Source: Plantago ovata (lineage: Eukaryota > Streptophyta > Magnoliopsida > Lamiales > Plantaginaceae). From it: 64,000 nt of DNA. Made by a program: the position numbers and the translations under genes. Positions 12,847-24,975 of the stretch are shown piece by piece; position 1 is the stretch's first letter; the number at the start of each line of letters is the position of its first letter. The notes beneath the pieces are model-generated. The model was not told the origin of the DNA, made no database searches, and was given only the letters and a program-made list of their open reading frames with translations. The DNA lies in the NCBI GenBank assembly GCA_028274465.1, contig CM051458.1, forward strand, positions 13,717,566 to 13,781,565, read 5' to 3'.

Positions 12847-15295
12847 ATGATATGCCGTAAAACTTTAGTTAACAATGGCCGTGGATCGGCTCAGGTGTTT
12901 CTCAATGTCTACGATCTCAACTCCATCAATGGCTATGCTTACTGGCTTGGCCTTGGTGCCTATCATTCTGGTGTTCAAGGTTTGTCTACTTTTAGTATTC
13001 CAAAGCAAAAGAAACCTTTTTTTTTTTTTTTTGGTGGGTATGAAATAATTTCTTGAATTTTCAGTTTATGAATGCTGATTAGATCTGCAATTGGAAAAGT
13101 AAATTAATCCATTGATGCTTTGCTTACTTTTCTTGATTTTGTGCTGGAATTAGTTGTTTTGAGTGTTGGAAATGTTTAGCTGATGATCTGATTGTGACTG
13201 ATAAGATTTGGTGAAATGCAGTTCAGTGAGCTAATTTTCTTTGCATATTAATTTTAGAATCTCTTGTAGAAGTATTTAGTATGCATATGTAAGGGCTCTC
13301 TTGGATTTTATACAGTGTTTGCAACCTCTTGTCAAATTGCCCTCTTAGTGTATAAAGAGGAAAATGAGTTGGGGGTTTTCTCAAGGTGAATCATGCTTAT
13401 GAGTTATGCTTGTGCTTGTCACAAAATAGATTATGAAAAAAGGCCTAATCATTCAAGAAGCAAGTCCCATGTTGGTGTCTTTATGGATAGTTAGTATTTT
13501 GTCTAGTACTGGATTTGCGCAGTTCGTACAAACCTCCATGATTTGTGTACTAGTTAGTAGTAAGTTGATTTTGTAAATGGTGCTAATTGGTAAGCCTTTG
13601 ATGGCAGGTATGTAACTCGAGTGACTAAACACTCTTCTGTAATTGTCCCGGTTTATTAAAAAAAAAAAAAAAACCATGTTGATTGTGCTTTCACTTAAAT
13701 TATCATGTGTCTGCAAATACTCCATTAGTTGTGTGTGTTCTGTAACTCATTCAGTGTCTATGCCTACTCGTACTTTACTTTTTCATTGTTTCAGTGTGTG
13801 CAATTTGATTGATTGTGGTGGTCTTCTGTAAATTTTGTGAATTCTGGTATTGTGGCAGTTCATGGTGTGGAGTATGCATTTGGAGCTCACGATCAACCCA
13901 CAACTGGGATATTTGAATCGAAGCCAAAACAATATGATGGTTTCACGTTTAGGAAGTCAATTTTTATAGGATGGACTGATGTGACTCCTGCCCAAGTGAA
14001 GGATGTGATGAAGGAGCTTGCAAAGAAGTACCAGGGAAACGCATACAATCTGATTTCAAAGAATTGCAACCACTTCTGCAATGATGCCTGCAGAAAACTC
14101 ACTGGGAATCCTATCCCGAACTGGGTTAATCGACTCGCTAGAATTGGTAATCTTTCATCCTATTCCACTTTTATGCTTTAGATTATGCTAGCTCTTTGTG
14201 CAGGATGAATTGTAGTCTTGAATTCCATTCCATGAGTATCGAATTTATGCAATTATGTTCAGTTCTTTCTGCAAGATGAATTGTAGTCTTGAATTCAATT
14301 CCATTCCATTAGTATCTGATTTATGCAATTATGTTCAGTTCTGTCTGCAAGATGAATTGTAGTCTTGAATTCAATTCCATTCCATTAGTATCTGATTTAT
14401 GCAATTATGTTCAGTTCTATCTGCAAGATGAATGGCTGCCATCTTTTTGTTAAGCAATCTGTTGCTGTAGGGACAACTAAGTTATTGTAGAATCACATAA
14501 AAGATGGTTATTGAAGCAAATGTTTTGGGGTTAGCTTCGTGTTCTTTACCGCATCATGTTGTAACTCTTGTTAAACCCTCAGGGCTATTTTGCTAACTCA
14601 CATGTAGTCTTATTTTGCAAGTTACTCTGTTTGACAATATAAGTGCAATCTGATGATCTTATAGGTTAAGAATTTGCATCTCCACCATTATTGTTGGGGA
14701 TGCTTGTCAAAGCCCCATAAGCTAGAATGTGAACTTTGTAATGCTTAGACTTTGGAGGGCTGCAAGTGCAAGCTATTACTAGTAAATATGGTTCATTTGA
14801 TCATTATCATGAAGTGAAGCTAGGGCAAGACAGCGCTTGATAGTTGTGTTGACTTCTTTTCATGTTTAGTTTGACTTGTCCTCATCTTAAAAGCCTTGTA
14901 AGGGGATATAATCTGTCTATCTATATACAAGTTCAAGATTGTTCGAATGGCTCGTAGTGGGATAAGTCTTGTATACTTCCAATAATCTCAAATTTATACG
15001 TTGTGTTCTTCTCCTAGGTATGTTCTGCAAGTGTATAATTCCGGAGAACTTGAATTTGACCCAAGTTCACCAGCCCAAAACTGAAACCATGTCCTGTAAT
15101 ATGGAGAAGAAGAAACTCGTGAGAAGCCAAGCAAAGGGGTCGTCATCTAATGACTCACCTTCCAACTCAAGCTCGACTCTCTCCTGTTCGATAGCCACAC
15201 CCTCAAGCAGCCGAAGCTTGTATTCTCCTCCCTTGGCTGCAATCTCAAGCAGCCGAAGTGAAAGCTCGTTGCCCCTGTGCCGTCCTGAGTTGTAA
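12847..15295 (+). CDS. DeSI-like (PPPDE-domain) cysteine protease, three exons
   Basis: Exons 12847-12979, 13859-14146 and 15018-15295 join in frame to 232 residues. All junctions are GT-AG (CAAG|GTTTGT, GGCAG|TTCAT, ATTG|GTAATC, CCTAG|GTATG). The PPPDE domain spans about residues 16-135. It has His40 in the AYHSG motif and Cys114 in KNCNHFCND, the His/Cys pair of the permuted papain fold. The DeSI family removes SUMO or ubiquitin-like modifiers or acts as thioesterases; which activity this plant member has is not readable. The Ser-rich tail after residue 170 is variable in the family. ATG 12847 is chosen because plant relatives begin close to a Cys-Arg-Lys pattern; an in-frame ATG at 12787 would add 20 residues. 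A leader intron ending near 12781 (TTGCAG) is possible. It is the only convincing host gene here, and a LINE lies 165 bp past its stop. Confidence 0.92.
14200..14433. repeat. Minisatellite in intron 2 of the DeSI-like gene
   Basis: Three tandem copies of a 71-76 bp unit start at 14200, 14271 and 14347 with GCA(A/G)GATGAATTGTAG, then a partial fourth copy from 14423. Copies 2 and 3 are almost identical; copy 1 lacks one CAATT step. The array lies just after the donor of intron 2. Confidence 0.88.
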
Positions 15296-15459
15296 CAATT
15301 TTTTCATTTATTCTTTCTCAATTTTTGATCCATGTGATCTTACAGTACTCAAAGTCTGCTAAAAGGAAAACTGTCTACATATGTGTACATGACTACATGT
15401 ACATTTCTGCTGGCCTGGCTGTAATGATATTTTTAAAAATTTTCTTCTTCTCCTTTTCA
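15296..15459 (+). other. Remaining 3' flank / 3' UTR of the DeSI-like gene
   Basis: 164 bases between the DeSI stop and the LINE target duplication. Its pre-insertion continuation is found after 23498. No clear AATAAA is visible, so the original poly(A) site may now lie beyond the LINE. Confidence 0.5.
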
Positions 15460-15474
15460 TTTTCTCGTGCATTG
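15460..15474. repeat. LINE target site duplication, left
   Basis: TTTTCTCGTGCATTG borders the poly(T) run and matches TTTTCTCGTGCAATG at 23484-23498 at 14 of 15 positions. It defines the LINE boundaries. Confidence 0.85.
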
Positions 15475-15527
15475 TTTTTTTTTTTTTTTTTTTTTTTTAA
15501 GGGAACCATGGCTATTATATTAAGTAA

Positions 15528-18500
15528 TCAAACTGGTACATCATAGTTCATATTCTGCTTAACCATACGCATCTTAGTTTCTACTAGATCAGCCTTAATT
15601 AGTTCAGATAACCAGATGAGACAGTCCCCAACTTGGTATATATTAGGTTCTAGCATAAGTCCTACATGCAAAGTTTGTAAATTTGGTGCCACCACTGCGT
15701 CTTGAAAAAGAGGCAGCCATTTTCTTGATCTGGAATAACTTCCTTGTTTAGCTAAGATATCAGCTATGCCATTTCCCTCCCGATAGATAAAACGAAACTC
15801 CACTTGCAGACCTTCCTTCAACTTGTTAATTTCCTGGATCATTGTTCTGTGTTGCCACGCCGGAAGTTTCCCCCTGTAAATACAATCAAAAGCATATTTA
15901 GAATCCGTTTGTAGGACAATTTTGTGATAATGTAAATCATTACATAACATGAGGCCAATTTTAATAGCATAAAACTCTGCCATATTATTTGTTGTTTTTC
16001 CAATATATGCAGATAAAGCGTGTATGAGTCCTCCTTCAGAATTTCGTAGTACAACTCCTATTCCTGCATGTCCCTATTCCTGTATGGTAGATCCATCCGT
16101 ATTGACTGCGATGAATTCTGGAGGCGGTCTCTCCCATCTGCAAGGTACCTGTAACTTAACTACATGCAAATTCGAATTTGTGGTTCTTTCTTTTGAAAAT
16201 ATTTCTTTAGATATATTAGTCAGTTCCCTTCTCATGTTACCAACCGAGTTATCCACCCCCCTAAAGATTTTTGAATTTCTAGTATTCCACATGATCCAGA
16301 AAGAGTTTAGTAAAATGATCTGTTGAGGGGAATTTCCATGCATATGAAATACAATTTCTTTTAAAGAACCTCCATGCTCTATGTTAACTATTCCCCAGAA
16401 AGTATTGAAAAATTGACACTTAAATAAAAAATGATTTATATTTTCCTCTCCTTGTCTACATAAAGAGCATACTGGACTTTGTAAAACATTTTGGTTGAAT
16501 AACCGTGATGCAACCGGAAGTTTTTCATGAAGGGCCAACCATAAGAAAAATTTATCCTAGGTAAGACATTTAGCTTCCACAATCTATCCCAAGGTAAGTT
16601 AGGTAATTGTTGATTAGAAAGTGCTAGGTATGAACTTTTAACTGTAAAATTGCCATTACTAGTTCCTTTCCATATCATTTTATCCTCAACTGGTACCGTA
16701 GGAATTTGGATTGCAACTATTTCTTCAACTAACTCTAAAGGAACTAATGTTAGTAACTTATCTAAATTCCATCTATGGTTATCTATGAAATCACTTACTT
16801 TTTTGATTTCTATCCAAATCCATAACATAGTCAGCAAGCTTCTTCCCATTAACCCAATTATCAGTCCAAAAATTAATCCTTTTTCCATCTCCAATTTCCC
16901 AAATAACTTGTTGAGCCATAAAATCTTTATGTTTTAAAAGATTTTTCCATAGCCAACTGTGTGAGTTGGTAGCAGTTACTTCCAGTATTGAATTAGTAGG
17001 GTAATATTTATTTTTAAGAACATCTTGCCAAAGAGAATTTTCTTTTTGCAAAAGTTTCCAAATTAATTTCATTTGAAAGACCTTATTCATATTCTCTAAA
17101 TTTCTTATTCCTAATCCTCCTTGAATGTTCCAACTTATTTTTGGTCTACTATGACCCTCTTTAGTGGAATTCCAATGAAATTTCCTATTCAGGGAGTTAA
17201 TTTGATTAATACAAGTTATAGGGACCTTGGCTACTTGCATGCAATAAGATGGAACACTGTTTGTAACTGATGCAATAAGTGTACTTCTCCCTGCATATAA
17301 GAAAGGTACTTGTTGTACCAATTGTCTATTTTTGTGGTCACTCTATCTATAAATATGGTAAAAAAGATCAATCTTTTTCTTACCAAATAAGAAAGGCATC
17401 CCTAAATATCTATCTAATCTTTTATTGGTAGGCACCCCTAGCTTATGTACTATTTGTTGTTTCCTATTAGTGGTTGTATTTGGGGAGAACAGAACCCTAG
17501 ATTTGATCTAACATATTTTTTGTCCAGGGGCTTCTGCATAATTTTGAAGACAAGTCTTTACCCCTGCTACTGAATGTTTAGTTGATTTGCTAGAATATCA
17601 TACAATCATCTGCAAAGCATAAGATAGGGATTTTTGGCCCTCTTTGGATTGATTTCAAAGCCTGAAACACCCCTTGCCTTTCTTTTTCTAACATGTACTG
17701 TACAAATAATTCTTGAGTTAAGATAAAGATATAAGGGGACAAAGGGCCCCCTGTCTAATTTCCCTTGTAGGTACCCAAGTATCTGACAAATTAGAGTTAA
17801 CTAGAACTTGATATGAGACTGACTGGATGCATTCCATAATCAAATTTATTATTTTGGTTGGGAACTTATACTTTTCTAGGGCCACTTTTATGAAATTCCA
17901 TTCTAATCTATCATAAGCTTTTTCCACATCTAACTTTAGAGCCATATAATATTGTTTAGACCTTTTCTTCCTATTCATTGTATGTAGCAACTCCTGAGCA
18001 AGAAGTATATTATCACTAATTTGTCTACCTCGGACAAATGCATTTTGATAGGGTGAAATAAGATTATTCAAACAAGGTCTAATCCTGTTAACAAGTATTT
18101 TGAGATGATTTTATAACTCACATTGCATAAACTACTTGGCCTAAAGTGAGAAGTTTCTTTCGGGTTAGGTCTCTTAGGTATTAAAACTAGAGTTGTATTA
18201 TTAATATTTGTAGGCATATTTCCAGATTGAAAAAAAAAATTAACTAGTAGAATAATTTCTTCTTAATAAGTTGCAAATTATTTTGATAGAAAAAAGCATT
18301 CAACTCATCAGGGCCAGGTGCCTTATCCCCCCCTATTGACTTAACTGCTTCCCAAATTTCATCTTCAGATATATCCTCTATCAAATTATCCCCATGGTTT
18401 TGTTCTAGAGTAGGAAGCTGGATATTTTCAAATTCTTAGAAATTGACTCCATTAGTTTTGCTTTGGTTAAAGAATAAATCTCTAAATTGGCTAGTGATTC

Positions 18501-19676
18501 CTTCCCTATCTACTATCCAATTATTATTATTATCTTGTATTCCATGAATATAGTTTCTCCTTTTTTGAGTAGTGGCATAAGCATGCAAATATTTAGTATT
18601 GGCATCCCCTAAATTTACCCAATTTCTCTTAGCTCTCTGAGCCCAATAAGTACTTTTCTGTAGTCTAAGCTTATTAATGTAATTTCTTAAGTTAGTCTGT
18701 ATCTGACCAAAAGTATAAGGATTTGAAGTCAATTTTAAAGTAATGTCATGCAACATCTTTTTACTTTTGGCTAATTCTATTTTTAAATCCCTAAGTGTAG
18801 CTAAGGGCCAATAAGGTGCCTTTTCTGCTAAGGTTTTACAAAACTCCATGTAAGAAACCTTTTTTTTCTCGATTTCCTCCTCCCATAACTTCTTTAAGTT
18901 ATCTCTAAACAAAATATTATATTGCCAAGCTATCTCATATCTGAATCTCCTTACTCTATTAAATTTTTCATCCCTAGTATCTATAAGAAGCATGCAATGA
19001 TCAGAGGTTGTAGTAGGTATAGTTCTAACAATTGTGTCAGGAAATAATTTTAACCAGTTTTGGTTTGAGCAAGCTCTGTCTAATCTTTCACAAATGAATG
19101 AAGGTCCAAATTGCCTATTTGACCATGTATATAAAGGTCCACAGAAGCCTATATCTTCTAAATTGCAATCTAATAAGCAATCTCTAAACTTATTCATTTT
19201 ACTCCAATTAGGTCGTTTACCACCTAATTTTTCATGAGGCCGCAAATAACTATTAAAATCACCGCAAACTAACCATTCAGAATTAATTTGTGTAGAATTT
19301 TTTTAAAATCATTCCATACCTGTGCTTGTCCTGCATACTGTGGTGAGTTGTAAACAGTGGTAACATTGATCTCCTTCGCAAATTTGTTGACCAGAATTGT
19401 TGCATTTATCATCCTATCTGATATGATTGTCGATTTCATCTTGATGTGGTTGTCATCCCATAGGACCCAAAAACCTCCTACTTGTGGTGTCTTAGGGGAC
19501 GGTGGCATGATTTCAAACGATTGAAATTTTAATTTCCTGATCATGGGTTCTGATGCAGCCGCACTTGCTCTCGTATCAAACAACACGATTAGTACTGATT
19601 TATACTCCTCGATGTAACCCTCCAGCTCACGCAGGAACTCAGGCTTGCCCACTCCTCTCACATTCCAAATTAACAT
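15528..19676 (-). pseudogene. LINE ORF2 remnant: endonuclease, reverse transcriptase, zf-RVT, RNase H
   Basis: Starts with MLIWNVRGVG at 19676, the usual AP-endonuclease opening of plant LINE ORF2, 38 bases past the ORF1 stop. The endonuclease continues after a frameshift near 19,260 (ERLDRACSNQNW, TTSDHCML). Reverse transcriptase follows: LKLDVEKAYDRLEW near 17,900, RQGALCP near 17,745 (a decayed RQGDPLSP motif), and CFADD at 17620-17605. Zn-finger zf-RVT text is in 16,900-16,400. The RNase H domain is at about 16,120-15,600 (VNTDGS, NMAEFYAI, LQTDSKYAFD, GNGIADILA). In life it nicks target DNA and copies LINE RNA. At least six frameshifts or stops separate these blocks. Confidence 0.88.
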
Positions 19677-22594
19677 CTTCATGAGATCCTCTTCAATGGC
19701 TGGGTGTTTTCCTCTAAGATTCTTCCTGGCTATCTGTTTCTCTTCTTCGTTTCTGCCTTTTAGTATTGGAATCGCTGTCACTGGTGGTATAATTCCTCCG
19801 CAATTTGGCTCTACTTTGATTCTGTGCATCAACTGCATCCCCAATGAGTGCTCCAATTTGAAGTTCTCGTAGTGAATGAATGCTAAAGTCATCGTCTTCG
19901 ACATTTGAAAGATGAACGGATCCACAAAGAATGGTTGGATATTGTACTCGCACGTATTCACTCTCTCGAACTCCTTTAGTAGCTCCTCCGCTGACTTCAT
20001 CATCACTTGGGCATAATTGGAGTGAAGTTGTAGGTTGAGATCGACTGTTGTTGGTGGTGGAAATCGATGAATTGCTCCGACTGGAATGGGAACGATTGGT
20101 GTCGGAGGCAAAGGTGGAATTGGGAAAAGGGCTAGGGTTGGGGGCGGAAATGTCCACGGTAACGGAATTGGTGGAATTGGGGGAAATGGTGGGTAGATTG
20201 GGGCTTGATTCGGGTAATGAACCGGATAAGGTGGAAATGGCTGGATGGGCCTCCCTGCTGGTATAAACTGGGCCTGGACTGGATGTTGGGCCACTAGGCG
20301 GCCCAGTATCACATCTAAGGTTGGGTAAGGGTTCTGGGCTTGGATCTGTGGAGCTGGGTGCTGAAATTGGGCTTGGACCTGCGGAATCTGGGGCCTGATA
20401 TCGTTTGGGTGTGAGTTTAGGTCCGAGCCGTGCCAGTTGTTTAAGCTTGGTCTTGGGTTTGTCAAAGGTGGGTGTAAATTGGGTGGGATTATTTGGTTTT
20501 GATCTAGCAACCGTATATTCTGTGAATTTGGATTCATCCTTTGAATTGGATCCACCAATTCCTGATTTGTTGGCATCCAATCCATCTACATGGGGTTTTG
20601 ATTGGATCTTGATTTTTTTCCTCCTAAATGAAATTCCTCTCCGTCCTCTATTTCTAATCTTCTGCTCTCCCGATTGAATACAACCGGTGGATGTTAGTTC
20701 TGAGTCGGTATCGTCGCTTTCCACGGGTAAAAAACTGCTATCTTATTCTGCCGCGCCTCTGTTGGTGAGTTTCTAATCGGATTTGCGCTGAGCGGGAAGT
20801 GGTTTGAAGGTGACGGTATCTGTAAGGGTGTCAGGTGTGGTGGAATCGGACGATTTGGGTAGATCGGCTGAGGTCTTATGGGCATTGGGCTCGGAGATGG
20901 TTGAGTGATGATCTGAGGGTTTTGCATGTGACGATCTTGGTTCTGTCCGTGTTGGATTTGGTCTAGGGTTTGTTGGTTGTGTCCGAATATGCTTGGACGT
21001 GGTGGATTCTGTGATCTTAGGTATGTTATTGCCGATTGAAGTATGTTTTGGGGAGGTCCTGAGAATGGTGGCGGGGGAGCTGCCGACCTTTGGGCTGCCG
21101 GGTGAGGTGTTGGGGGTCTGTTGTAATTGGGGGCATTTGGTTGGTCGAGGAAGTAAGATTGGGGGTACAATGTGCTTATTGGTGATGGTGTTCGACTGTT
21201 GTCTACGCTGTGAATCGACGTCTCGTCCGGTGAGTCGTTGTTCTGCATCTTTTTTTTCTCCTAAATTATCCTTGCTCTGAGTTTTTTTCCTTTTTGGTTG
21301 TTAAGTGTGTGGTTCTGGTCTCTATTTAAGTTCTCCGGTGAGTGGGTTGTTTGTTTATTATTAATATTGTCATTTAGGGCTGTAATTTCTTGATTTAATA
21401 GTTTTTTATTAGAATCTAGACTAAGGGAAGTTGCAGGGTTGCTATAAACACTGGATTTACTGCATTGTGCGTCTGTAGGTGTAGGTATAGGTTTAAGAGA
21501 AGTAGTAGTTATAGGTTTGTGTTGGTTTTCTTGTGGTTGCATGGGGAAAAATTGTTGTGTTGTTGCCAGGTGTTTAGGGGATTGTGAAGAAATTTGATTT
21601 GTCAATGAGGAGGGGTAGTTGTTGTCAGCAACACGCTTGTTCAAGTAATTCATCTCACTTAAATTCTTCTGCAGCTCATGCTTGTTCCCAATGAAACTCA
21701 GGTTGGAGTTCATTTGCAAGTTATCCTCTACCGGATTTACATTTTTATCCTTACTAAAATAAAAGGCACCTTGCTTATCTTGTGTAACCCTATCTCTCTT
21801 ATCTTCTTTTTTACCTAACTTATCAATGCTCTTATCTTCTCTATATCCCTTTTCATTTCCATTATCTTTTCTTTCCTCATTTTTTTTGTTTTTGTTTATA
21901 CTTTCCTTCTCTGATTTTGGGTAAAATCCTTATGAATAATACTCCATGGTTGAGTAGATTGGGGATTTGAAGTTGATTCATTTCTTTGAAAGGAATTAAT
22001 ATTACAGAGATAATCCATATGTCCAATTCTCCCGCAGGAATGACAGAATTCCGTTCTTAACTCATATGTGACGGACTGTCTTTTCCCTCCTAAATGTATT
22101 GCTTTAATTAAAGGTGTAGATATATCCAATGCGATGCATAATCTAGCATATTTTCCTTTGCTCAAATTAATTGTGTTAGCATCAACCTTTATTGGTCTAC
22201 CAATAAGTTGTCCAATCTTGAAAAGTGTTTCAAAATCGTAGAACTCAATTGGCAATCCCTGAAGTTGAATCCACACCACCATTTTTTCTGGTAGCCCAAA
22301 GGAAATATCAAATTCCGGGAACCATTGTTATACTGCTAGATAGTACGTGAAAATATACCAGGGACCTCCAGTTAAAGCATTAATATAATCTTCTTCCGAG
22401 CTAACTTTAAGAATATAATAGCCCTCCCCTAGCTCTGTTGCAGTCATCTGGTTTTTAGATCTCCATATACCCTTGAGGTGTTTACTAATATTTAATATTG
22501 GTCTTGCCCAACCAACCGTTCTTATTATAAGGGATTTTTGCCGTGGTTTAATGATTTTTTCCATCTCCTCTGTTCCTAATCTTAATGGTGGTTC

Positions 22595-22609
22595 ATCTAC
22601 GGGGTAGTC
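22595..22609. repeat. SINE target site duplication, left
   Basis: ATCTACGGGGTAGTC is repeated exactly at 22771-22785. Confidence 0.92.
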
Positions 22610-22770
22610 ACCAGTGAGGTCTAGGTCAATTGGTTAGACTGAGGTGTCATGATACTAGAGGTCATAGGTTCAATTCTCGCCAAGTGCGAGATTATTTATA
22701 ATTTATTACTAGCTTTGTAATGCTACTTGTGACATTGTAATGGTTTGATTATTAAAAAAATATTTATAAA
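22610..22770 (+). mobile_element. tRNA-derived SINE, 161 bp, inside LINE ORF1
   Basis: It is flanked by a perfect 15-bp target duplication. The head contains tRNA-like internal promoter boxes: an A-box-like TAGGTCAATTGG (22622-22633) and a B-box-like GGTTCAATTCT (22667-22677), spaced as in tRNA genes. The tail is A-rich (ATTAAAAAAATATTTATAAA). Orientation is plus, opposite to the host LINE. It would be transcribed by RNA polymerase III and mobilised by a LINE enzyme. It cannot be a functional tRNA: no full cloverleaf is present. Confidence 0.88.
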
Positions 22771-22785
22771 ATCTACGGGGTAGTC
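22771..22785. repeat. SINE target site duplication, right
   Basis: Exact copy of 22595-22609 directly after the A-rich SINE tail. Confidence 0.92.
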
Positions 22786-23483
22786 TTTAGGGTCAATATT
22801 TGCATATTTTCGAATGTCAACTTTAATTTGTTCTAACCATGTGAGAAAAAAGGTATGAGCTTGTTTGGTGTTTAAACTATCTCTATAGGTTTGTTTTGGT
22901 GGTTGAGGTCTGTTTGATTGATTTTCAGCTTTGTCGGGAACATTGATTTTACTTTTGTGGGGTTGTGGGTTTCTGTTATTGCTATCCGGGTCTGAGTTAT
23001 CTATCTTCTCTTTTCCTTGTAGGTTTTTTGGAGAAATCATACCTGGTTCCGCTGTTGCATTTTCTTCCATGGTTTGGTCTCCAAGTCCCCCGGTGGCTCC
23101 TTCCGAACGTTTATCTGACAGCATGGTGGTTCCTTGCTTTTTTGTTAATTTATTAAGTAAATTCTGGTATTTTACTTCCATTTCCTCATCATAGTGAGAC
23201 TTATTGGTACTTAAATTCCCTCTTAGAGTTGAAGACACCATCGGCTCCTTCTGCTGATCAATATTGCGCTGTTCTCCATGCTTGTCGTCAGTTACCTGTA
23301 AAGTAGAGATGAGGGGAGAATTTTGTAATTCCTCCCCTGTGTTATTCATCTATGGTTTCTTAGTAATTCTTGTACATATTTTGAGTGGCTTCTTTAATTT
23401 TTTGTATTTTTCTTTCTTGCTTGCTTCAATCTGTGCCATTCGGCGCATGAAATGTAATTTTTTAAAATCCATGCTTGTAATCT

Positions 23484-23498
23484 TTTTCTCGTGCAATG
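23484..23498. repeat. LINE target site duplication, right
   Basis: TTTTCTCGTGCAATG, matching 15460-15474 with one mismatch. It marks the 5' end of the minus-strand LINE about 135 bases before the ORF1 start. Confidence 0.85.
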
Positions 23499-24975
23499 TT
23501 GAGTTATTATTCAAAGTAACCTTTTCTTGGTAGTACTATTTATGTTCAGTTTCCTAGGTTATATTATGAGGCATACTTGCGTATCCCTAAAGAAAGGATT
23601 GGTGTGTGATATAAAGATGGACTTACTACACTATCTTCAAAACAGTATCCCCTCCGTCCCGTTAAAAAGTCGCCCCTTCTAAGTTTTCACAGCCTTTTTC
23701 GCCACCATCCATAGAATCGTTAGCAATCAAATGGTTAGAACCGAATGCGGTTGGAGGAGCAATCATATGCAACGTCACATGCCCAAATGAAAACTTAAAA
23801 TTCTCACTTTCAAACAAGTGGGCGAAATGTAAATGAGGCAGGTGAAAGTAGGCACCGCAATTCTCACCTAGATACCACATTATCAGATCACAAAACCACA
23901 TACGTATACTGGTACCATATTATCCGTGGGTGTTTCACGCTCCGAGCATGAATTCACCGATGTTAGCTAGACGCTTCAATAACCTTCATTGTACAAATTA
24001 TGAGTTAAGCGCGGTCAAGTAAATTATAAATTTAAAAATCAAACTAATGGCTTGTCTTGCCTCCTCCAATGCCGTGGAAGGAAAAGTTGTTAGTCCACTA
24101 TTCAACATCAAATTTACTCTGCACCTATCAGGGTAAATGGAGAACCATTATTGATCCTCGCTTTGCCGCTTAAAAAAAACTCATGTCCGGAAGGACTTTC
24201 AAATGGATCAAGTTCCTTCAGCCGGACAAATCCATGACGTATCCGATCCTATGGCAAACCTCTTATGTTATTTTTATTATAAGTTACTGTATAATGGATC
24301 CAGATCGGACACCAGATCCTAAAAATAGTTTGACCAAAAATCTCATTTTTGGAATTACATACGTTTGGATCTAGTCCAGTCTGATCCCTCTAATCGGACC
24401 GCAAAAGCCTATAGGTCGGATTCAAATTGTCAGGCTTACCGAATATTGATGTAGTCATGTCTTTGAATCAAAGTTCAACAGATTAATTTATAATTGACCC
24501 GTGCATATCTCTATCTTTACTATATACTAAGTATCTTTAAAAGTTATTTTTTCCCACTACTCTATTTTTAAAATCAATTAACTTGATTTGATGGCAATAT
24601 AACATGTAATAAAATAATAATTTTAAACAATATGTTTTGATAAATACACAGATTTGTATTAATAAAATTTAAAAATAATACAAATATCATATATATCATG
24701 CGGTATCAGCATATAAAAAATACTTGTACATATTAACTTTAACATTAGTGGTAGTCGTAGACTCTATGCACACTTACTCTATTTTAGAATTGTAAGTGTC
24801 TCAGAGAGCAAATAACGCGGTACTACTTTGGTAACCAAACGCTCTTCACCTTAGCAGCAAAATTCTGTCAAAAAAAAAATGTAAATCTCAATGCTGCTAA
24901 AACTACTCTCCTCAAAGTTTGGGGTCTTGAAAGAGATGTAGAGGTCAATGAATTGGAACACAACACCTTATAGTC
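23499..24975. other. Intergenic region (original DeSI downstream DNA)
   Basis: Before the LINE inserted, this sequence followed the DeSI 3' flank. No gene is recognisable. A CCCTCCGTCCCGTTAAAAAG phrase at about 23,649 resembles one terminus of common plant Stowaway/mariner-type MITEs, but no matching second end is seen. Confidence 0.4.

Larger units (their letters stand above)
19714..23349 (-). pseudogene. LINE ORF1 remnant (DUF4283 / CCHC knuckle, RNA-binding), interrupted by a SINE
   Basis: Reads from 23349 down. An N-terminal Gln/Asn-rich region (to 22,790) is followed by the SINE. A DUF4283-like block follows (22,564-22,330, with the typical GGPWYIF phrase), then a knuckle block (22,282-21,896: GLPIEFYD, and CHSCGRIGHMDYLC, a CX2CX4HX4C zinc knuckle). 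A long Pro/Ser/Asn-rich C-terminal region ends at 19714. The protein would package LINE RNA. The frame changes near 22,330, 21,890 and 20,720, and there are stops, so it is inactive. The reading frame resumes cleanly on both sides of the SINE duplication, so the SINE landed in a coding sequence. Confidence 0.8.
15475..23483 (-). mobile_element. Full-length plant L1-type LINE, minus strand, about 8.0 kb
   Basis: The element ends (on the minus strand) in 24 A residues, visible as T at 15475-15498, and is bounded by a 15-bp target duplication with one mismatch. The order on the minus strand is a short leader, ORF1 with DUF4283-like and CCHC-knuckle parts, then ORF2 with endonuclease, reverse transcriptase, zf-RVT and RNase H. 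The A tail and target duplication point to target-primed reverse transcription. ORF2 has several frameshifts and stops, so the copy is dead despite its intact ends. A SINE sits in ORF1. Confidence 0.92.

Noticed and set aside
22620-22690. tRNA gene on the plus strand
   Set aside because: A- and B-box-like motifs are present, but there is no full cloverleaf or anticodon arm. The exact flanking duplication and A-rich tail identify a SINE.
19645-23533. Plus-strand open frames over the LINE
   Set aside because: They are shadows of the minus-strand ORF1/ORF2 coding text, which carries all recognisable motifs.
23649-23690. Stowaway/mariner-type MITE from the CCCTCCGTCCCGTTAAAAAG phrase
   Set aside because: Only one terminus is visible; no inverted partner or TA duplication was found nearby.
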